Source: Lachnospiraceae bacterium (lineage in GTDB: Bacteria; Bacillota; Clostridia; Lachnospirales; Lachnospiraceae). Taken from it: a DNA stretch of 62,931 nt. The DNA is taken from positions 1-62,931 of the forward strand of contig JAETNQ010000019.1 of assembly GCA_021772075.1 (NCBI GenBank), in the 5' to 3' direction. This document shows positions 34,038 through 44,600 of this stretch, one piece after another. The notes below the pieces were generated by a model. That model did not search any database. It was not told where the DNA came from and worked only from the letters and a program-made list of their open reading frames with translations. A program made the position numbers and the translations under genes. The first letter of the stretch is position 1, and every line of letters begins with the position of its first letter.

Positions 34038-34841
34038 ATGGGAAAAGAATTAAAATTAGCGGTACTTATCGATGCGGACAATATTTCGGATAAATATGTG
34101 AAGATCATATTGGATGAAACAGCAAAAAGCGGAGTGGCGACTTATAAGAGAATCTATGGGGATTGGACGAATCCAAGGCTGGTATCCTGGAAGAATGTGC
34201 TTCTGGATAATTCTATTTCCCCCATCCAGCAGTATAGTTATACGACGGGGAAAAATGCTACGGATTCCGCTATGATCATAGATGCGATGGATATTTTGTA
34301 TTCAGGTACAGTGGACGGATTCTGCATTGCTTCTTCGGACAGCGATTTTACAAGGCTGGTTGCAAGACTCAGGGAGTCCGGGATGTATGTGACAGGTATG
34401 GGGGAAAGCAAGACGCCGAAGCCTTTTATTTCTGCATGCAATCAATTCAAATATTTGGATATTCTTTTCTCCAACCAGCAGAATGAAGAAAATGCAGCCC
34501 GGAAAGAGGAAACGGCGGAAATAAAAACAGTGTCAAAAACGACCCGGATTAAGCGGGGAGCAAAGGCGGCATCTTTGCCTTTGAAAAAATCCAAAGAAGA
34601 GCTGCGTCCGCAGACGGATTTGAAAATGATAAAAAGAGCGATCATTTCTTTAGTAGAGGAATGTTCGGATGACGATGAATGGATTTTATCTGCGGAGTTA
34701 AGAAACCAGCTGGGCAAGCGGTTTCCTGATTTTGATGTGCGTAATTTCGGACATTCGAAGTTTTCTTCTTTTATTAAGTCGCTGAATATCCTGGATTGCG
34801 AACAGGAGCAGAATATCGTGAAATTCCGGATCAAGCGGTAA
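34038..34841 (+). CDS. NYN-domain nuclease with OST-HTH/LOTUS domain
   Basis: 267 residues. The N-terminal NYN (PIN-like, DUF88) domain has the acidic residues expected for metal-dependent RNA cleavage: LAVLIDADNIS, TDSAMIIDAMDIL and CIASSDSDFTRL. A basic linker leads to a C-terminal domain (about 195-265: LKMIKRAIISLVEE, WILSAELRNQLGKRFPDF, FSSFIKSLNIL) that fits the RNA-binding LOTUS/OST-HTH fold. The pairing is known in bacteria; cellular targets are not. AAAGGGAA precedes the ATG. Confidence 0.85.
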   Translation: MGKELKLAVLIDADNISDKYVKIILDETAKSGVATYKRIYGDWTNPRLVSWKNVLLDNSISPIQQYSYTTGKNATDSAMIIDAMDILYSGTVDGFCIASSDSDFTRLVARLRESGMYVTGMGESKTPKPFISACNQFKYLDILFSNQQNEENAARKEETAEIKTVSKTTRIKRGAKAASLPLKKSKEELRPQTDLKMIKRAIISLVEECSDDDEWILSAELRNQLGKRFPDFDVRNFGHSKFSSFIKSLNILDCEQEQNIVKFRIKR

Positions 34842-34849
34842 AAAGGGAT

Positions 34850-34897
34850 GAAAAAAAGTACCGACCCCATGGCGCTAAGACCACAAAACCAGTACTT
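34850..34897 (-). terminator. Probable terminator of tRNA-Lys
   Basis: On the minus strand, CAGTACT... closes with AGTACCG (34857-34863 with 34890-34896, one G-T) around a large loop and is followed by seven T. It starts five bases after the tRNA. Confidence 0.5.
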
Positions 34898-34901
34898 CCA
34901 G

Positions 34902-34974
34902 TGCGCCGCCAGGGGCTCGAACCCTGGACACCCTGATTAAGAGTCAGGTGCTCTACCAACTGAGCTAGCAGCGC
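34902..34974 (-). tRNA. tRNA-Lys (anticodon CTT)
   Basis: Minus-strand cloverleaf: acceptor GCGCTGC with GCGGCGC, TAGCTCAGTTGGTAGAGC D arm, anticodon stem CCTGA/TCAGG with loop CTCTTAA, T arm CCAGGGTTCGAGCCCCTGG. Discriminator A. It decodes AAG. Confidence 0.95.
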
Positions 34975-35021
34975 ATATATCAATATATAAGAGAATGATA
35001 TCAGATGAAGAATTCCTTCAT

Positions 35022-35050
35022 TTGCAACGCAAATGTTATTATAGTATAAT
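35022..35050 (+). promoter_or_regulatory. Promoter of tatD-rsmA
   Basis: TTGCAA (35022-35027), 17-base spacer, TATAAT (35045-35050). A start near 35057 gives a 55-base leader to the tatD ATG. Confidence 0.8.
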
Positions 35051-35111
35051 GTGTTTTAGTTTGCAAGTATTTTTTAAAAAAAAATTAATTTTTATTTGCG
35101 GGAGGCAGAAT

Positions 35112-35879
35112 ATGATTTTTGAGAGCCATGCGCATTATGACGATAAGGCGTTTGACAAGGACAGGGAAGAGCTGCTGGGCAGTCTCAAAGAAAATGGAAT
35201 TGGTTATGTGGTCAATATAGGGGCGAACATAGAAACGACAAAAAATACGATAAGGCTGGCCGAAAAATATTCTTTTATATATGGTGCTGCGGGAGTGCAT
35301 CCTTCGGATACGGATGAACTGAATGAAGAGAATTTTATGTGGCTGAAAGAACAATGTTCCCATCCGAAGATTGTGGCGGTAGGGGAGATTGGTCTGGACT
35401 ATTATTGGGATGAACCGGATAGGAAAATCCAAAAAGAGTGGTTTGACAGGCAGCTGGAGATGGCAAAGGAAGTGAAGCTTCCCGTGGTGATCCATTCGCG
35501 GGATGCGGCAGAGGATACGCTGCAAATGATGAAGGGGAAACATGTCGGGGATCTTGGAGGAGTGATCCATTGTTTTTCTTATACGAAAGAAATTGCCAGG
35601 GAATATTTGAATATGGACTACTATTTTGGGATAGGAGGCGTAGTGACTTTCCAGAATGCGAAGAAATTAAAAGAAGCGGTGGAATATATCCCCTTGGAAA
35701 AAATATTATTGGAGACCGACAGCCCTTATCTGGCTCCGGTTCCTTATAGGGGAAAACGCAATTCTTCCTTGAATCTGTCTTATATAGCGGAGGGGATTGC
35801 CGCAATTAAGGGCGTGGATTATGAAGATGTGGTAAGAATCACGGAAGAAAATGCAAAAAAACTGTTTGGCATCAATTAG
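35112..35879 (+). CDS. tatD: TatD family metal-dependent hydrolase
   Basis: 255 residues, the normal size. TIM-barrel metal hydrolase with FESHAHYDD (metal HxH), GEIGLDYYWD, VVIHSRDA and LETDSPYLAP. TatD proteins act as 3'-5' DNA/RNA exonucleases or deoxyribonucleases. The ATG at 35112 has GGGAGG upstream and begins directly at the metal motif; the frame open from 34995 runs through the promoter. rsmA follows 20 bases later, the same order as in Bacillus (yabD-rnmV-ksgA, here without rnmV). Confidence 0.93.
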   Translation: MIFESHAHYDDKAFDKDREELLGSLKENGIGYVVNIGANIETTKNTIRLAEKYSFIYGAAGVHPSDTDELNEENFMWLKEQCSHPKIVAVGEIGLDYYWDEPDRKIQKEWFDRQLEMAKEVKLPVVIHSRDAAEDTLQMMKGKHVGDLGGVIHCFSYTKEIAREYLNMDYYFGIGGVVTFQNAKKLKEAVEYIPLEKILLETDSPYLAPVPYRGKRNSSLNLSYIAEGIAAIKGVDYEDVVRITEENAKKLFGIN

Positions 35880-35899
35880 AATGAGAGACGAGGGAAAAT

Positions 35900-36757
35900 A
35901 TGGCGGCATTGGGAACTCCGGGAGGCACGGTCGAAATCCTGAAAAAATATAATTTTAGTTTCCGGAAAAAATATGGACAAAACTTTTTGATCGATACAAA
36001 TATTTTAAAAAAAATAGTGGACGCCTCTTGCATTACGGAACAGGACTGTGTTCTCGAAATCGGCCCGGGGATCGGAACGATGACGCAATATCTGGCAAAA
36101 AGCGCGAAGGAAGTTATCGCGGTGGAGATTGATAGGGCGCTGATTCCTATTTTAGAGGATACGCTTTCGGGATATGATAATGTGACAATTATCAATGAGG
36201 ATATTTTAAAACTGGATATAGGACGGATGGTGGAGGAAAAGAATGAAGGGAGGGCGATAAAAGTAGTGGCGAACCTTCCCTATTATATTACAACGCCTAT
36301 TATTATGGGCCTGTTGGAAGGGCATGTGCCGATCGAGAGCATTACCATCATGGTACAGAAGGAAGTAGCCGACCGGATGCAGACGGGACCTGGGACAAAG
36401 GATTATGGAGCGTTGTCTTTGGCCGTGCAATATTATACCAAGCCGGAAATCGTGGCGCAGGTAACACCCGCCTGCTTTATGCCGAAGCCGAAAGTGGGAA
36501 GCGCCGTCATCCGGCTGGCCAGGCATGAAAAACCGCCGGTCGATGTGGATGATGAAAAATTGATGTTTTCTGTCATACGGGCTTCTTTTAACCAGAGGCG
36601 CAAAACACTTGTAAACGGATTGGCAAATGATCCGAAGCTGGGGATTTCAAAAGAAAAAGCATTGGAGGTTTTGGAAACGATGGGACTGCCTTCTACAGTG
36701 AGGGGGGAAGCTCTTTCCTTAAAAGAATTTGCACAATTAAGCAACCTATTGTTTTGA
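35900..36757 (+). CDS. rsmA: 16S rRNA dimethyladenosine transferase
   Basis: KsgA, which dimethylates A1518 and A1519 of 16S rRNA. 285 residues with FRKKYGQNFLID, the SAM motif VLEIGPGIGTMT, the catalytic NLPYYITTPII and the C-terminal SFNQRRKTLVN. It is the second gene of the tatD transcript. Its stop codon lies within the -35 of the next promoter. Confidence 0.97.
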   Translation: MAALGTPGGTVEILKKYNFSFRKKYGQNFLIDTNILKKIVDASCITEQDCVLEIGPGIGTMTQYLAKSAKEVIAVEIDRALIPILEDTLSGYDNVTIINEDILKLDIGRMVEEKNEGRAIKVVANLPYYITTPIIMGLLEGHVPIESITIMVQKEVADRMQTGPGTKDYGALSLAVQYYTKPEIVAQVTPACFMPKPKVGSAVIRLARHEKPPVDVDDEKLMFSVIRASFNQRRKTLVNGLANDPKLGISKEKALEVLETMGLPSTVRGEALSLKEFAQLSNLLF

Positions 36758-36782
36758 CAATACACTTTTCCTATGGTAAACT
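36754..36782 (+). promoter_or_regulatory. Promoter of the TPR/pseudo-AAA+ gene
   Basis: TTGACA (36754-36759), 17-base spacer, TAAACT (36777-36782) preceded by TGG (extended -10). The -35 overlaps the rsmA stop. A start near 36789 gives a leader of about 70 bases. Confidence 0.7.
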
Positions 36783-36857
36783 TAGAGGATAAAAATGGGG
36801 ATATTGTATACTGTGGATACATATTTAGACAAAACATAGATTTATGAGGTGAGTACC

Positions 36858-39566
36858 TTGGATAAGTACGAATATAAAGTACGCGCGGAAGAAATAAAAG
36901 CCTTAATTGCGGAAGGAGAGTTTGCGGAGGCCGTTAAAATTGCGGATACGATCGACTGGCGCAGAGTAAAAAGCGTGATGATGCTTTGCACGATCAGCGA
37001 TTTGTATAAGATCAACCGCAGATTTCAGGAAAGTAAAGATATCTTATTAATGGCATACGAGCGCCATCCCGGCGGTCGTCTTATTGTGTATTCGCTTTGT
37101 GAATTATCGATTAAAATGGGGGAATTTGTCCAAGCGATAGAATATTATAAGGAATTCGTCCAGATTGCGCCAAAAGATACCGGAAGGTATATTCTGCAAT
37201 ACCGGCTGTATGAAGCGCAGGACGTAAGTTTGGAAGAGCGCATCGCGGTGCTGGAAGAGTTCAAAAAACGGGATTACCGCGAGAAATGGGCTTATGAACT
37301 GGCATATTTATATCACAGGGTAGGGCTTGAAACGAAGTGTGTGGAAGAATGTGACGAAATGTTCCTTTGGTTCGGCGACGGCAGATACGTGATGAAAGCA
37401 TTGGAGTTAAAAATGCTGCATCAGCCCTTGACCGCCCCCCAGCAGGAAAAATATGACTGGATGAAAAGGGAAAAAGAACGGCAGCTGGCCGGGCTGGAAG
37501 AAGAGGGCGTGGAAGAAGTGGTTCTGGAAGGAACCAGCCCGGAGGAAAACGAGCCGGAAGAAGACAGGGAAGAAGAGGATCCGGAAACAGGATATGGAGA
37601 AGTAGAAGGTTTTTCCGGGGATGTACGGCAGGATGAGGAATTTAAGGTAAAAACGATCGATATGGGGCAGTATAATACGATCAATCTCCAGAAGGAGCTG
37701 GCAGAAAGCATGAAGGAGATTCTGGGGGAAGAACAGGATGAAGAAACTTTATCCATGAGTCCGATCAAGGAATCCATCGTGGCGCCTCTGTTGCAGGAAA
37801 CGGGAGACATTGCTTCAGCAGCGGCCAGCCAGCGGCTGGAAAAAACAGCGCTGGAATATGGGAAGCAACAGCCCGGGGCAGAAGAGGAAGAAGGAGCAGC
37901 CGGCCAGGCGGCCAGGGAAGAGGTGTTTTTTGAGGAGGATGCGAGGGATATCCTTTCCGAAGACACGAAGGAGATCGGTATTAAGAAACCGGAGAAGGAA
38001 AAATTCGGGGATACGAAAGAAATAACGCCGAAGCGAAGGCCTGTTTCCAAGGTTCCGGTACAAGCTGCAGCAGAGAAAGAAGCGGCACCGAAAACAGTCC
38101 CGGCTCCGGAGATACAGCCAGCCCCCCCTATACAGGCGGGTCCCCACTTGATGAAATCGGTAAAGCCTTCTGGCTTTGAACAGATGCTTTCGCAGGAGTA
38201 TGACGGGCAGATCAGTCTTGTAGTACCAAATAAAAGCAATGTGGAAAAGCAGATCACCGGCCAGTTGAATATTACGGATATTATGGCGGAATGGGAACGG
38301 ATGAAGCGGGAGAACGAAGAAAAGCGCAAAGAAGATGTGCGTAAACGCGTTCAGCAACATACGGGCAACATGTTTTCCGAGTTTGATGAAGCGACAAAAA
38401 CAGGGCTTTTAGAACAGTTGGAGAAGGCTGTGATAGAAGCGATCTTAAAGGAATCCGGGGAAAAGGAAATCGACCCGGAAGATATAACGGAAGAAAAACT
38501 GACGGATCTCGTCAAAATGGCAGGAAAGAAGAAGGCGGAAAATAAGGAAGAAATAAAAGAAGAAACAACGGAAGAAGAAAATACAGGAATGCAGGAAGCG
38601 GCAGAAAACGATAAGCAGAAAACCGCAGGAAACGGCAGCGGGGAGCAGGAAGAAGAGAGTCTGGCTGCAAAGGATAAGAGTCCCGAGGAAGCGGAAGAGA
38701 AAACGGGCGCCGTCTGGGAAACAGGCATTATCGATTTGGAGAAGCTGCTGGCAGGAGCCGGGGAGACCGAGGCCAAAAAGGGAGTAAAAACCAAGGCAGA
38801 GGCAGGCGGCAAGATGAGGGCGCTGTCCGACGAGGAGAAAGAACTTTTCGGGCGATTTGCACATAACAGGAAAACAAAAGAGCAGATTATCCATGCATTG
38901 GATACGATGAGTATGGATTCCTATAGCGGCAATGTAATCGTAACAGGGGAAGATGGAGCAGGAACGCTCGACTTGGCAAAGGGATTAGTACGTATGCTGC
39001 AAATTACGGACCGCAATTTTTCGGGCAAGGTTGCTAAAATATCGGGCAAAACATTCAATAAAAAAGACGTGGAAGGAACATTGGCAAAACTGACGGATGG
39101 CGCCCTTATTATAGAACATGCTTTTCAGATGTCGAGCGAGACCGCCGGGGATTTGCACAAAGCCTTGGAAAAAGAAGGCAGGGGGCTGTTTGCGGTTATG
39201 GAGGGGAGGAAGGATGAAATGAACCTTTTTCTCCGGAAAAACGGCGGGCTGATGGATAATTTCAATGCCCGGATCGACATAGAGTCCCTGGATGACCATT
39301 CCCTTGTGGAATATGCCCGGCAGTATGCGGAAGAACAGGAACATTCTATCGATGAACTGGGAATTCTTGCGCTTCATACAAGGATCGCGGATATGCAGAC
39401 AAGCGACCATGAGGTGACGGTGGCAGAAGTAAAGGATTTGGTGGACGATGCCATTTATTTTGCAGATAAGAAAAATCCGAAGCATTTTTTCGATATTTTA
39501 TTTGGCAAGCGGTATGATGAGGAGGATATGGTCATCCTCCGGGAGAAGGATTTTATGCATTATTAG
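36858..39566 (+). CDS. TPR protein with acidic linker and degenerate CbxX-type AAA+ domain
   Basis: 902 residues in three parts. Residues 1-200 are helical TPR-like repeats ([50 protein letters not shown]). About 200-670 is a low-complexity Glu/Ala/Pro-rich region with short basic-hydrophobic islands. The last about 210 residues follow the CbxX/SpoVK AAA+ plan ([12 protein letters not shown] for Walker B and sensor; [12 protein letters not shown]), but the phosphate loop reads [13 protein letters not shown], lacking the GKT lysine, and Walker B ends EH rather than DE. It is therefore probably a non-hydrolysing scaffold. The TTG at 36858, six bases after GAGGTG, is preferred to the GTG at 36849 inside that site. 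Confidence 0.7.
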   Translation: MDKYEYKVRAEEIKALIAEGEFAEAVKIADTIDWRRVKSVMMLCTISDLYKINRRFQESKDILLMAYERHPGGRLIVYSLCELSIKMGEFVQAIEYYKEFVQIAPKDTGRYILQYRLYEAQDVSLEERIAVLEEFKKRDYREKWAYELAYLYHRVGLETKCVEECDEMFLWFGDGRYVMKALELKMLHQPLTAPQQEKYDWMKREKERQLAGLEEEGVEEVVLEGTSPEENEPEEDREEEDPETGYGEVEGFSGDVRQDEEFKVKTIDMGQYNTINLQKELAESMKEILGEEQDEETLSMSPIKESIVAPLLQETGDIASAAASQRLEKTALEYGKQQPGAEEEEGAAGQAAREEVFFEEDARDILSEDTKEIGIKKPEKEKFGDTKEITPKRRPVSKVPVQAAAEKEAAPKTVPAPEIQPAPPIQAGPHLMKSVKPSGFEQMLSQEYDGQISLVVPNKSNVEKQITGQLNITDIMAEWERMKRENEEKRKEDVRKRVQQHTGNMFSEFDEATKTGLLEQLEKAVIEAILKESGEKEIDPEDITEEKLTDLVKMAGKKKAENKEEIKEETTEEENTGMQEAAENDKQKTAGNGSGEQEEESLAAKDKSPEEAEEKTGAVWETGIIDLEKLLAGAGETEAKKGVKTKAEAGGKMRALSDEEKELFGRFAHNRKTKEQIIHALDTMSMDSYSGNVIVTGEDGAGTLDLAKGLVRMLQITDRNFSGKVAKISGKTFNKKDVEGTLAKLTDGALIIEHAFQMSSETAGDLHKALEKEGRGLFAVMEGRKDEMNLFLRKNGGLMDNFNARIDIESLDDHSLVEYARQYAEEQEHSIDELGILALHTRIADMQTSDHEVTVAEVKDLVDDAIYFADKKNPKHFFDILFGKRYDEEDMVILREKDFMHY

Positions 39567-39620
39567 AATTTAAATAAATTCCATTGAAGTAAATTCATTA
39601 TAAATATAGGGGGTATGTTT

Positions 39621-41567
39621 ATGGCAGCAGCAAAAAAGAAAGTAAAGGCGCCGGAGCCTGTGTTGGAGCAAAAGGTATTTATTTCTGAGGCAGACCAGTA
39701 TCTTTTTGCCCAAGGCACGCATTATGATATTTATAAGAAACTCGGCGCGCATCCATCTGTGGAAGACGGGGTGGAGGGAATGTTTTTTGGAGTATGGGCG
39801 CCGAATGCGGCGAGCGTCCATGTGATCGGCACGTTTAACGGATGGAATGAAGAGATGCATCAGATGGAGCGGCTGGGGCCGGGGGGAATCCATGCGCTTT
39901 TCATACCGGGAGTCGGGGTCAATGAGCTTTATAAATTTTTGATTCGGACGCCGGACGGGCGGAAGCTTTATAAGGCTGATCCGTTTGCCAATTATTCGGA
40001 ATTCAGGCCGGGCAATGCTTCGAAGACAACGGATCTGTCCAAGTTTGAATGGACGGATAATGCATGGATGGAGGCAAGACAGGGCAAGGACTATAATAAG
40101 GAGCCGCTGGCTATTTATGAGTGCCATATAGGTTCCTGGATGAAACATCCAAACGGAACGCCGGACGGTTTTTATAATTACCGGGAGTTTGCTGACAGGG
40201 TCGTGGAATATTTGAAGGAAATGAAGTACACCCATATAGAGCTGATGGGTATTGCAGAGTTTCCCTTTGACGGTTCCTGGGGCTATCAGGTAACGGGATA
40301 TTACGCGCCTACATCCAGATATGGGGAACCTGCCGATTTTATGTATTTGGTTAATAAACTGCATAGAAATAAAATCGGCGTGATCCTGGACTGGGTGCCG
40401 GCTCATTTTGCTACAGATGCCCACGGGCTGGCGGAATTTGACGGCCAATGTATCTTTGAACATCCCGATAAACGACTTGGCGAGCATCCTGACTGGGGGA
40501 CGAAAATATTTAATTATGGAAAAACGGAAGTAAAAAATTTCCTGATTGCAAACGCTCTTTTCTGGCTGAAGGAGTTCCATGTGGACGGTATCCGCGTGGA
40601 CGCGGTGGCTTCGATGCTGTATTTGGATTACGGCAAGCAGGAAGGGCAGTGGCTGCCGAATAAATATGGCGGTAATAAGAATCTGGAAGCGATAGAATTC
40701 TTCAAACATTTGAATTCCGTGGTTCTAGGCACATATCCTGGGTTTCTGACGATTGCGGAGGAATCCACGGCATGGCCGAAAGTAACAGGGGATATCGAGG
40801 ATGAAGGGCTGGGCTTCAGCTTTAAATGGAATATGGGGTGGATGCATGATTTCTGCGAATATATGAAGCTGGATCCCTTGTTCCGTAAGAATAACCATTA
40901 TTCGATGACGTTTGCCATGAGTTATAATAATGCGGAGAATTATATTCTTCCATTATCCCATGACGAAGTGGTTCATCTGAAATGCTCCATGTTGAATAAG
41001 ATGCCCGGATATGAAGTGGATAAGTATGCCAACTTAAGAGCGGGATATACATATATGTTCGGACATTCCGGCAAGAAGCTGCTTTTTATGGGGCAGGATT
41101 TTGCGCAGGAAAGGGAATGGAGCGAAGAGAGGGAGCTGGATTGGTATTTGCTGGAAAGGCCTCTGAACAGGGGAATGCACGAATATGTAAAAGAACTTTT
41201 AAATTTGTATAGAAAATATCCATGCCTTTATGAGATCGACAATGAATGGGCCGGTTTTGAATGGCTGAATGCGGATGATAAGGAACGCAGCGTATACAGT
41301 TTCTATAGAAAGGCCGAAAATGGCAAGAATAACCTGCTGTTTGTTCTTAATATGACGCCCATGATGTGGGAAGGCTATAAAGTAGGAGTGCCGAAAAAGA
41401 AGAAGTATAAATTGCTGCTTAACAGCGATGAAGAACGGTTCGGAGGAAATGGGCATGTGGTTCCTGCGGAACTGAATGCAGTAAAGGAGAAAGAACAGGT
41501 TAACTATAAGGATTACAGTATTACTTTCGACTTGGCTCCTTATATGGCCGCTGTTTTCGTATTCTAA
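39621..41567 (+). CDS. glgB: 1,4-alpha-glucan branching enzyme
   Basis: GH13 enzyme of 648 residues that introduces alpha-1,6 branches into glycogen. An N-terminal CBM48 (FFGVWAPNAASVHVIGTFNGW) is followed by the barrel with the nucleophile in GIRVDAVASML, the acid/base in TIAEEST and the stabiliser in LSHDEVVH. AGGGGG lies seven bases before the ATG at 39621; the ATG at 39615 is too close to it. No other glycogen genes are adjacent. A terminator follows. Confidence 0.95.
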   Translation: MAAAKKKVKAPEPVLEQKVFISEADQYLFAQGTHYDIYKKLGAHPSVEDGVEGMFFGVWAPNAASVHVIGTFNGWNEEMHQMERLGPGGIHALFIPGVGVNELYKFLIRTPDGRKLYKADPFANYSEFRPGNASKTTDLSKFEWTDNAWMEARQGKDYNKEPLAIYECHIGSWMKHPNGTPDGFYNYREFADRVVEYLKEMKYTHIELMGIAEFPFDGSWGYQVTGYYAPTSRYGEPADFMYLVNKLHRNKIGVILDWVPAHFATDAHGLAEFDGQCIFEHPDKRLGEHPDWGTKIFNYGKTEVKNFLIANALFWLKEFHVDGIRVDAVASMLYLDYGKQEGQWLPNKYGGNKNLEAIEFFKHLNSVVLGTYPGFLTIAEESTAWPKVTGDIEDEGLGFSFKWNMGWMHDFCEYMKLDPLFRKNNHYSMTFAMSYNNAENYILPLSHDEVVHLKCSMLNKMPGYEVDKYANLRAGYTYMFGHSGKKLLFMGQDFAQEREWSEERELDWYLLERPLNRGMHEYVKELLNLYRKYPCLYEIDNEWAGFEWLNADDKERSVYSFYRKAENGKNNLLFVLNMTPMMWEGYKVGVPKKKKYKLLLNSDEERFGGNGHVVPAELNAVKEKEQVNYKDYSITFDLAPYMAAVFVF

Positions 41568-41578
41568 AAGGGAGAGGT

Positions 41579-41605
41579 TAAGGAATTAAAATAATATGCC
41601 GAAAT
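41579..41605 (+). promoter_or_regulatory. Sigma-28-like promoter of the flagellin module
   Basis: TAAG (41579-41582), 15-base spacer, GCCGAAAT (41598-41605), close to the SigD/FliA consensus TAAA-N15-GCCGATAT. It precedes the DUF6240-flagellin-fliS genes, which is the class expected to use this sigma factor. Confidence 0.55.
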
Positions 41606-41609
41606 AAAG

Positions 41610-41640
41610 GGTGAACGCAGGGATGTGTTCACCTTTTTAT
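41610..41640 (+). terminator. Terminator of glgB, overlapping the flagellin promoter start
   Basis: GGTGAAC (41610-41616) pairs with GTTCACC (41627-41633), then TTTTTATTAT. Transcripts from the sigma-28-like promoter would begin about 41612, inside the left arm. Confidence 0.75.
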
Positions 41641-41654
41641 TATGGAGGAAAAGC

Positions 41655-44600
41655 ATGAATATTATTTTAGAGAATAGCAGGGCAGAAAACGAGACCAGAG
41701 GCGTATCCGCTTCTGCTGCCCATGGAAATGTAAATAAAGCGGGGGCTTCCCATAACGGCTCCCGGCCCGGAGCGGTGTCCGGCAGGGGGGCGTTTGCATG
41801 GGATGTTTCCGGCATGGCGGCGGATAATACGGCTTATGGGGACCGTGGAAAGAGTATGGAAGATATTATGCTGGATGCGGGACAGATGGATGTCGCTGCC
41901 CAGAGGAACTATATGGCGGTAATGTCCAATACGATGTCCGATGAGGATCTGGCAAAGCTGCAGGAGGAAGGCCATCATCCGGGAAGCACGGAAATTGGAA
42001 CGGTAGTTACAATTCTGGATGAAATTAAGGCGGCGCTGGTAAAAGGCGGAAAAAATATTGCTGGTTATACCGATGATTTGGATGTGGAGACTTTGACGGA
42101 AATCACGGGAAGCACAGCGATGGCGGAAGAAATCGTGAAGCAGTTCGCGTCCTATGATATTCCCGTTACGAAAGAAAATGTGGAAGATGTATTGCAGATG
42201 TATGCCACTGCGTCAAAGCTTTCACAGCCCGGAGAGGGTACGGTAAAATATATGGTGCAGAACCATATGGAGCCTACGGTGGACAATGTTTATAAAGCAC
42301 AGTACAGCGCGGCAATGGATGCCAATAAGCAGGGACGGGGCTATTATCAGGACAATGCGGGCTATTATGCAAAAAAAGCAGAAGAATATAATTGGCAGCA
42401 ACTCAGGCCCCAGATGGAAAAGGTGATTGAAAATGCAGGGCTGGAGGTTTCGGAAGAAACGCTGGCCGATGCGAAATGGCTGTTGGAAAAAGGAATGCCG
42501 CTGACGGAAGAAGGGCTGAATACCCTATACGAGCTTAGAAATATGGAGATGCCTGGTTCGATAGAAGAACAGATTTTTATGGAAAAGATGGTTTCATCGG
42601 CAGCGGCGGCCATTGCAGACGGGAAAAATGCCGGGGCGGCTAATCTGGCAGACGGCCGGACGGCCGCAGAAAAAGCGGCGGCGTATATGGAAGATGTAAA
42701 TTCCATCAGCGACGAAGCGGTGGATATGGTTGCGGGAGAAGGAAAAAGGCTGAATCTCCGCAATCTGAAAGCGGCACAGATACAGATCAGCTTGAATATA
42801 AGCGTAAAGTCTTATTCAGTGAGCCTGGGCGGCAGAAGGCTGATGGAAGAAGTCAGGCTGCAGATGACGGTGGAAGCGAATATTCATTTGATAAAAAGCG
42901 GTTTTTCCGTGGATACGGCGGAACTGGAACAGCTGGTGGAATCATTGAAAGCGGCGCAGAAACAGGCAGAAGAAGCCATGTTTGGCAAGACGGGATGGAA
43001 AGAAACGGAAAGCGCGTCCGGCGTTTTCAGAAATACGATGGCCGCAGTAAAAGGATTAGGCGGCATGCCGGCGGCATTGGTCGGCAAATTCGCTTTTCAG
43101 GGAAGGGCGCAGCTGGAAGTAAGGACATCGGCTTCTTATTCGGAAAGCTCCGGAAGCTTTACTTTGGAAACCGCATATAGAGAGGGCGCTGTTTTACAGG
43201 CAGCTTATGAGAAGGCAGGAGAAAGCTATGAAACGCTGATGACGGCGCCGAGGGCAGATCTTGGGGATTCTATCAAAAAGGCATTTCGGAATGTGGACGA
43301 TATCCTGAAAGATATGAGACTGGAAACTTCGGATTATAACAGAAGGGCGGTAAGGATCCTTGGTTATAACCGTATGGAGATTTCGTCAGAAAATATTGAG
43401 GCGGTAAAAACAGCGGACACGACTATCCGCCGGGTATTAGATAAAATGACTCCGGCTGCGGTTATGCAGATGATACGGGAAGGAAAAAACCCCCTCTCCA
43501 TGGATATGCAGGAACTGGAGACTTATTTGGATGACAGGGAAAGGAGTCCCCAGGAAGACATAGAAAAATACAGCGAATATTTGTATAAACTGGAAAGAAA
43601 CCATGCCGTTACGGAGCAGGAAAGAGATGCTTATATCGGAATTTACCGTCTTTTCCGGCAGCTGGAAAAAACGGACGGGGCGGCGATCGGCACGTTAATC
43701 AACCAAGGAGCGGAGCCTACGGTAAGAAACCTGCTTTCCGCCATGAGAAGCAATAAAAAACATGGCATGGATATGAAGGTGGACGATGGCTTTGGCGGCG
43801 TAACATCTTCTTATACCGGAAAGAGCATATCGGAGCAAATAGAAAGCGGTTATTATAAGAAGCTGGCATCGGATATTTTTGATTATCTGGACGGCGGAAA
43901 AATGAATGTGGTTCCTTCCGGCGGCGATATCGGGCTGGAAGAAATGGCGGAGGCTCTTAGAAACGCAGAGCCAGATAAGGGGGCGGACCAGGAATATATC
44001 CGGGAACAGGCCGGGGAAATAAGAAAAGCGATGACGGCGGAGGACACCGTAATCAAAGAACTTCTCAGTTTCGGGCAGCCGGTGACAGCGGATCATCTTA
44101 TGGCGGCAGGGCTGTTGATGAAGGAACGGGGGAAGGCGGCAGGGCGTTTTTATGAGCTGGCCGAAGAAACCGGAAAGAAAGCGGAACTGGATGAGGCTGT
44201 CCGGGATGTGTATGAATCGATGACTGACGGGGAGCCGATGAAGGAAGCTTATGAAAGATTAAACAGGACATATGCGGACATATTGGAAAAGGCCGCATAC
44301 GGGCAGGACAATATAGGAAAAATTGATCTGAAAGAAATCGGCAGTTTATATAAGCAGATTGGTTTTAGTGCCGGGATGGCAAGGGAAGAAAGTTATGAAG
44401 TGCCGGTCAGGATCGGCGGGGAAATGACATCCATCAATCTGAAGATCATCCATGGCAGAGAAGAAAACGGGAAAGTCATGTTATCCATGGAGACGGCAGC
44501 TTATGGGAAAGCAATGGCGCAGTTCAGTATTTCCGTCAGCCGTTCGGGAGAGTACCATTTGTCAGGATATGTGTCCTGCGGAAACAGAGACGGATTAGAA

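Noticed and set aside
37421-38329. 302-codon minus-strand frame rich in Ser
   Set aside because: It is the mirror of the Glu-rich low-complexity region of the TPR protein; no start signal.
39570-40709. 379-codon minus-strand frame
   Set aside because: Antisense to glgB, whose plus-strand product is clearly conserved; shadow frame.
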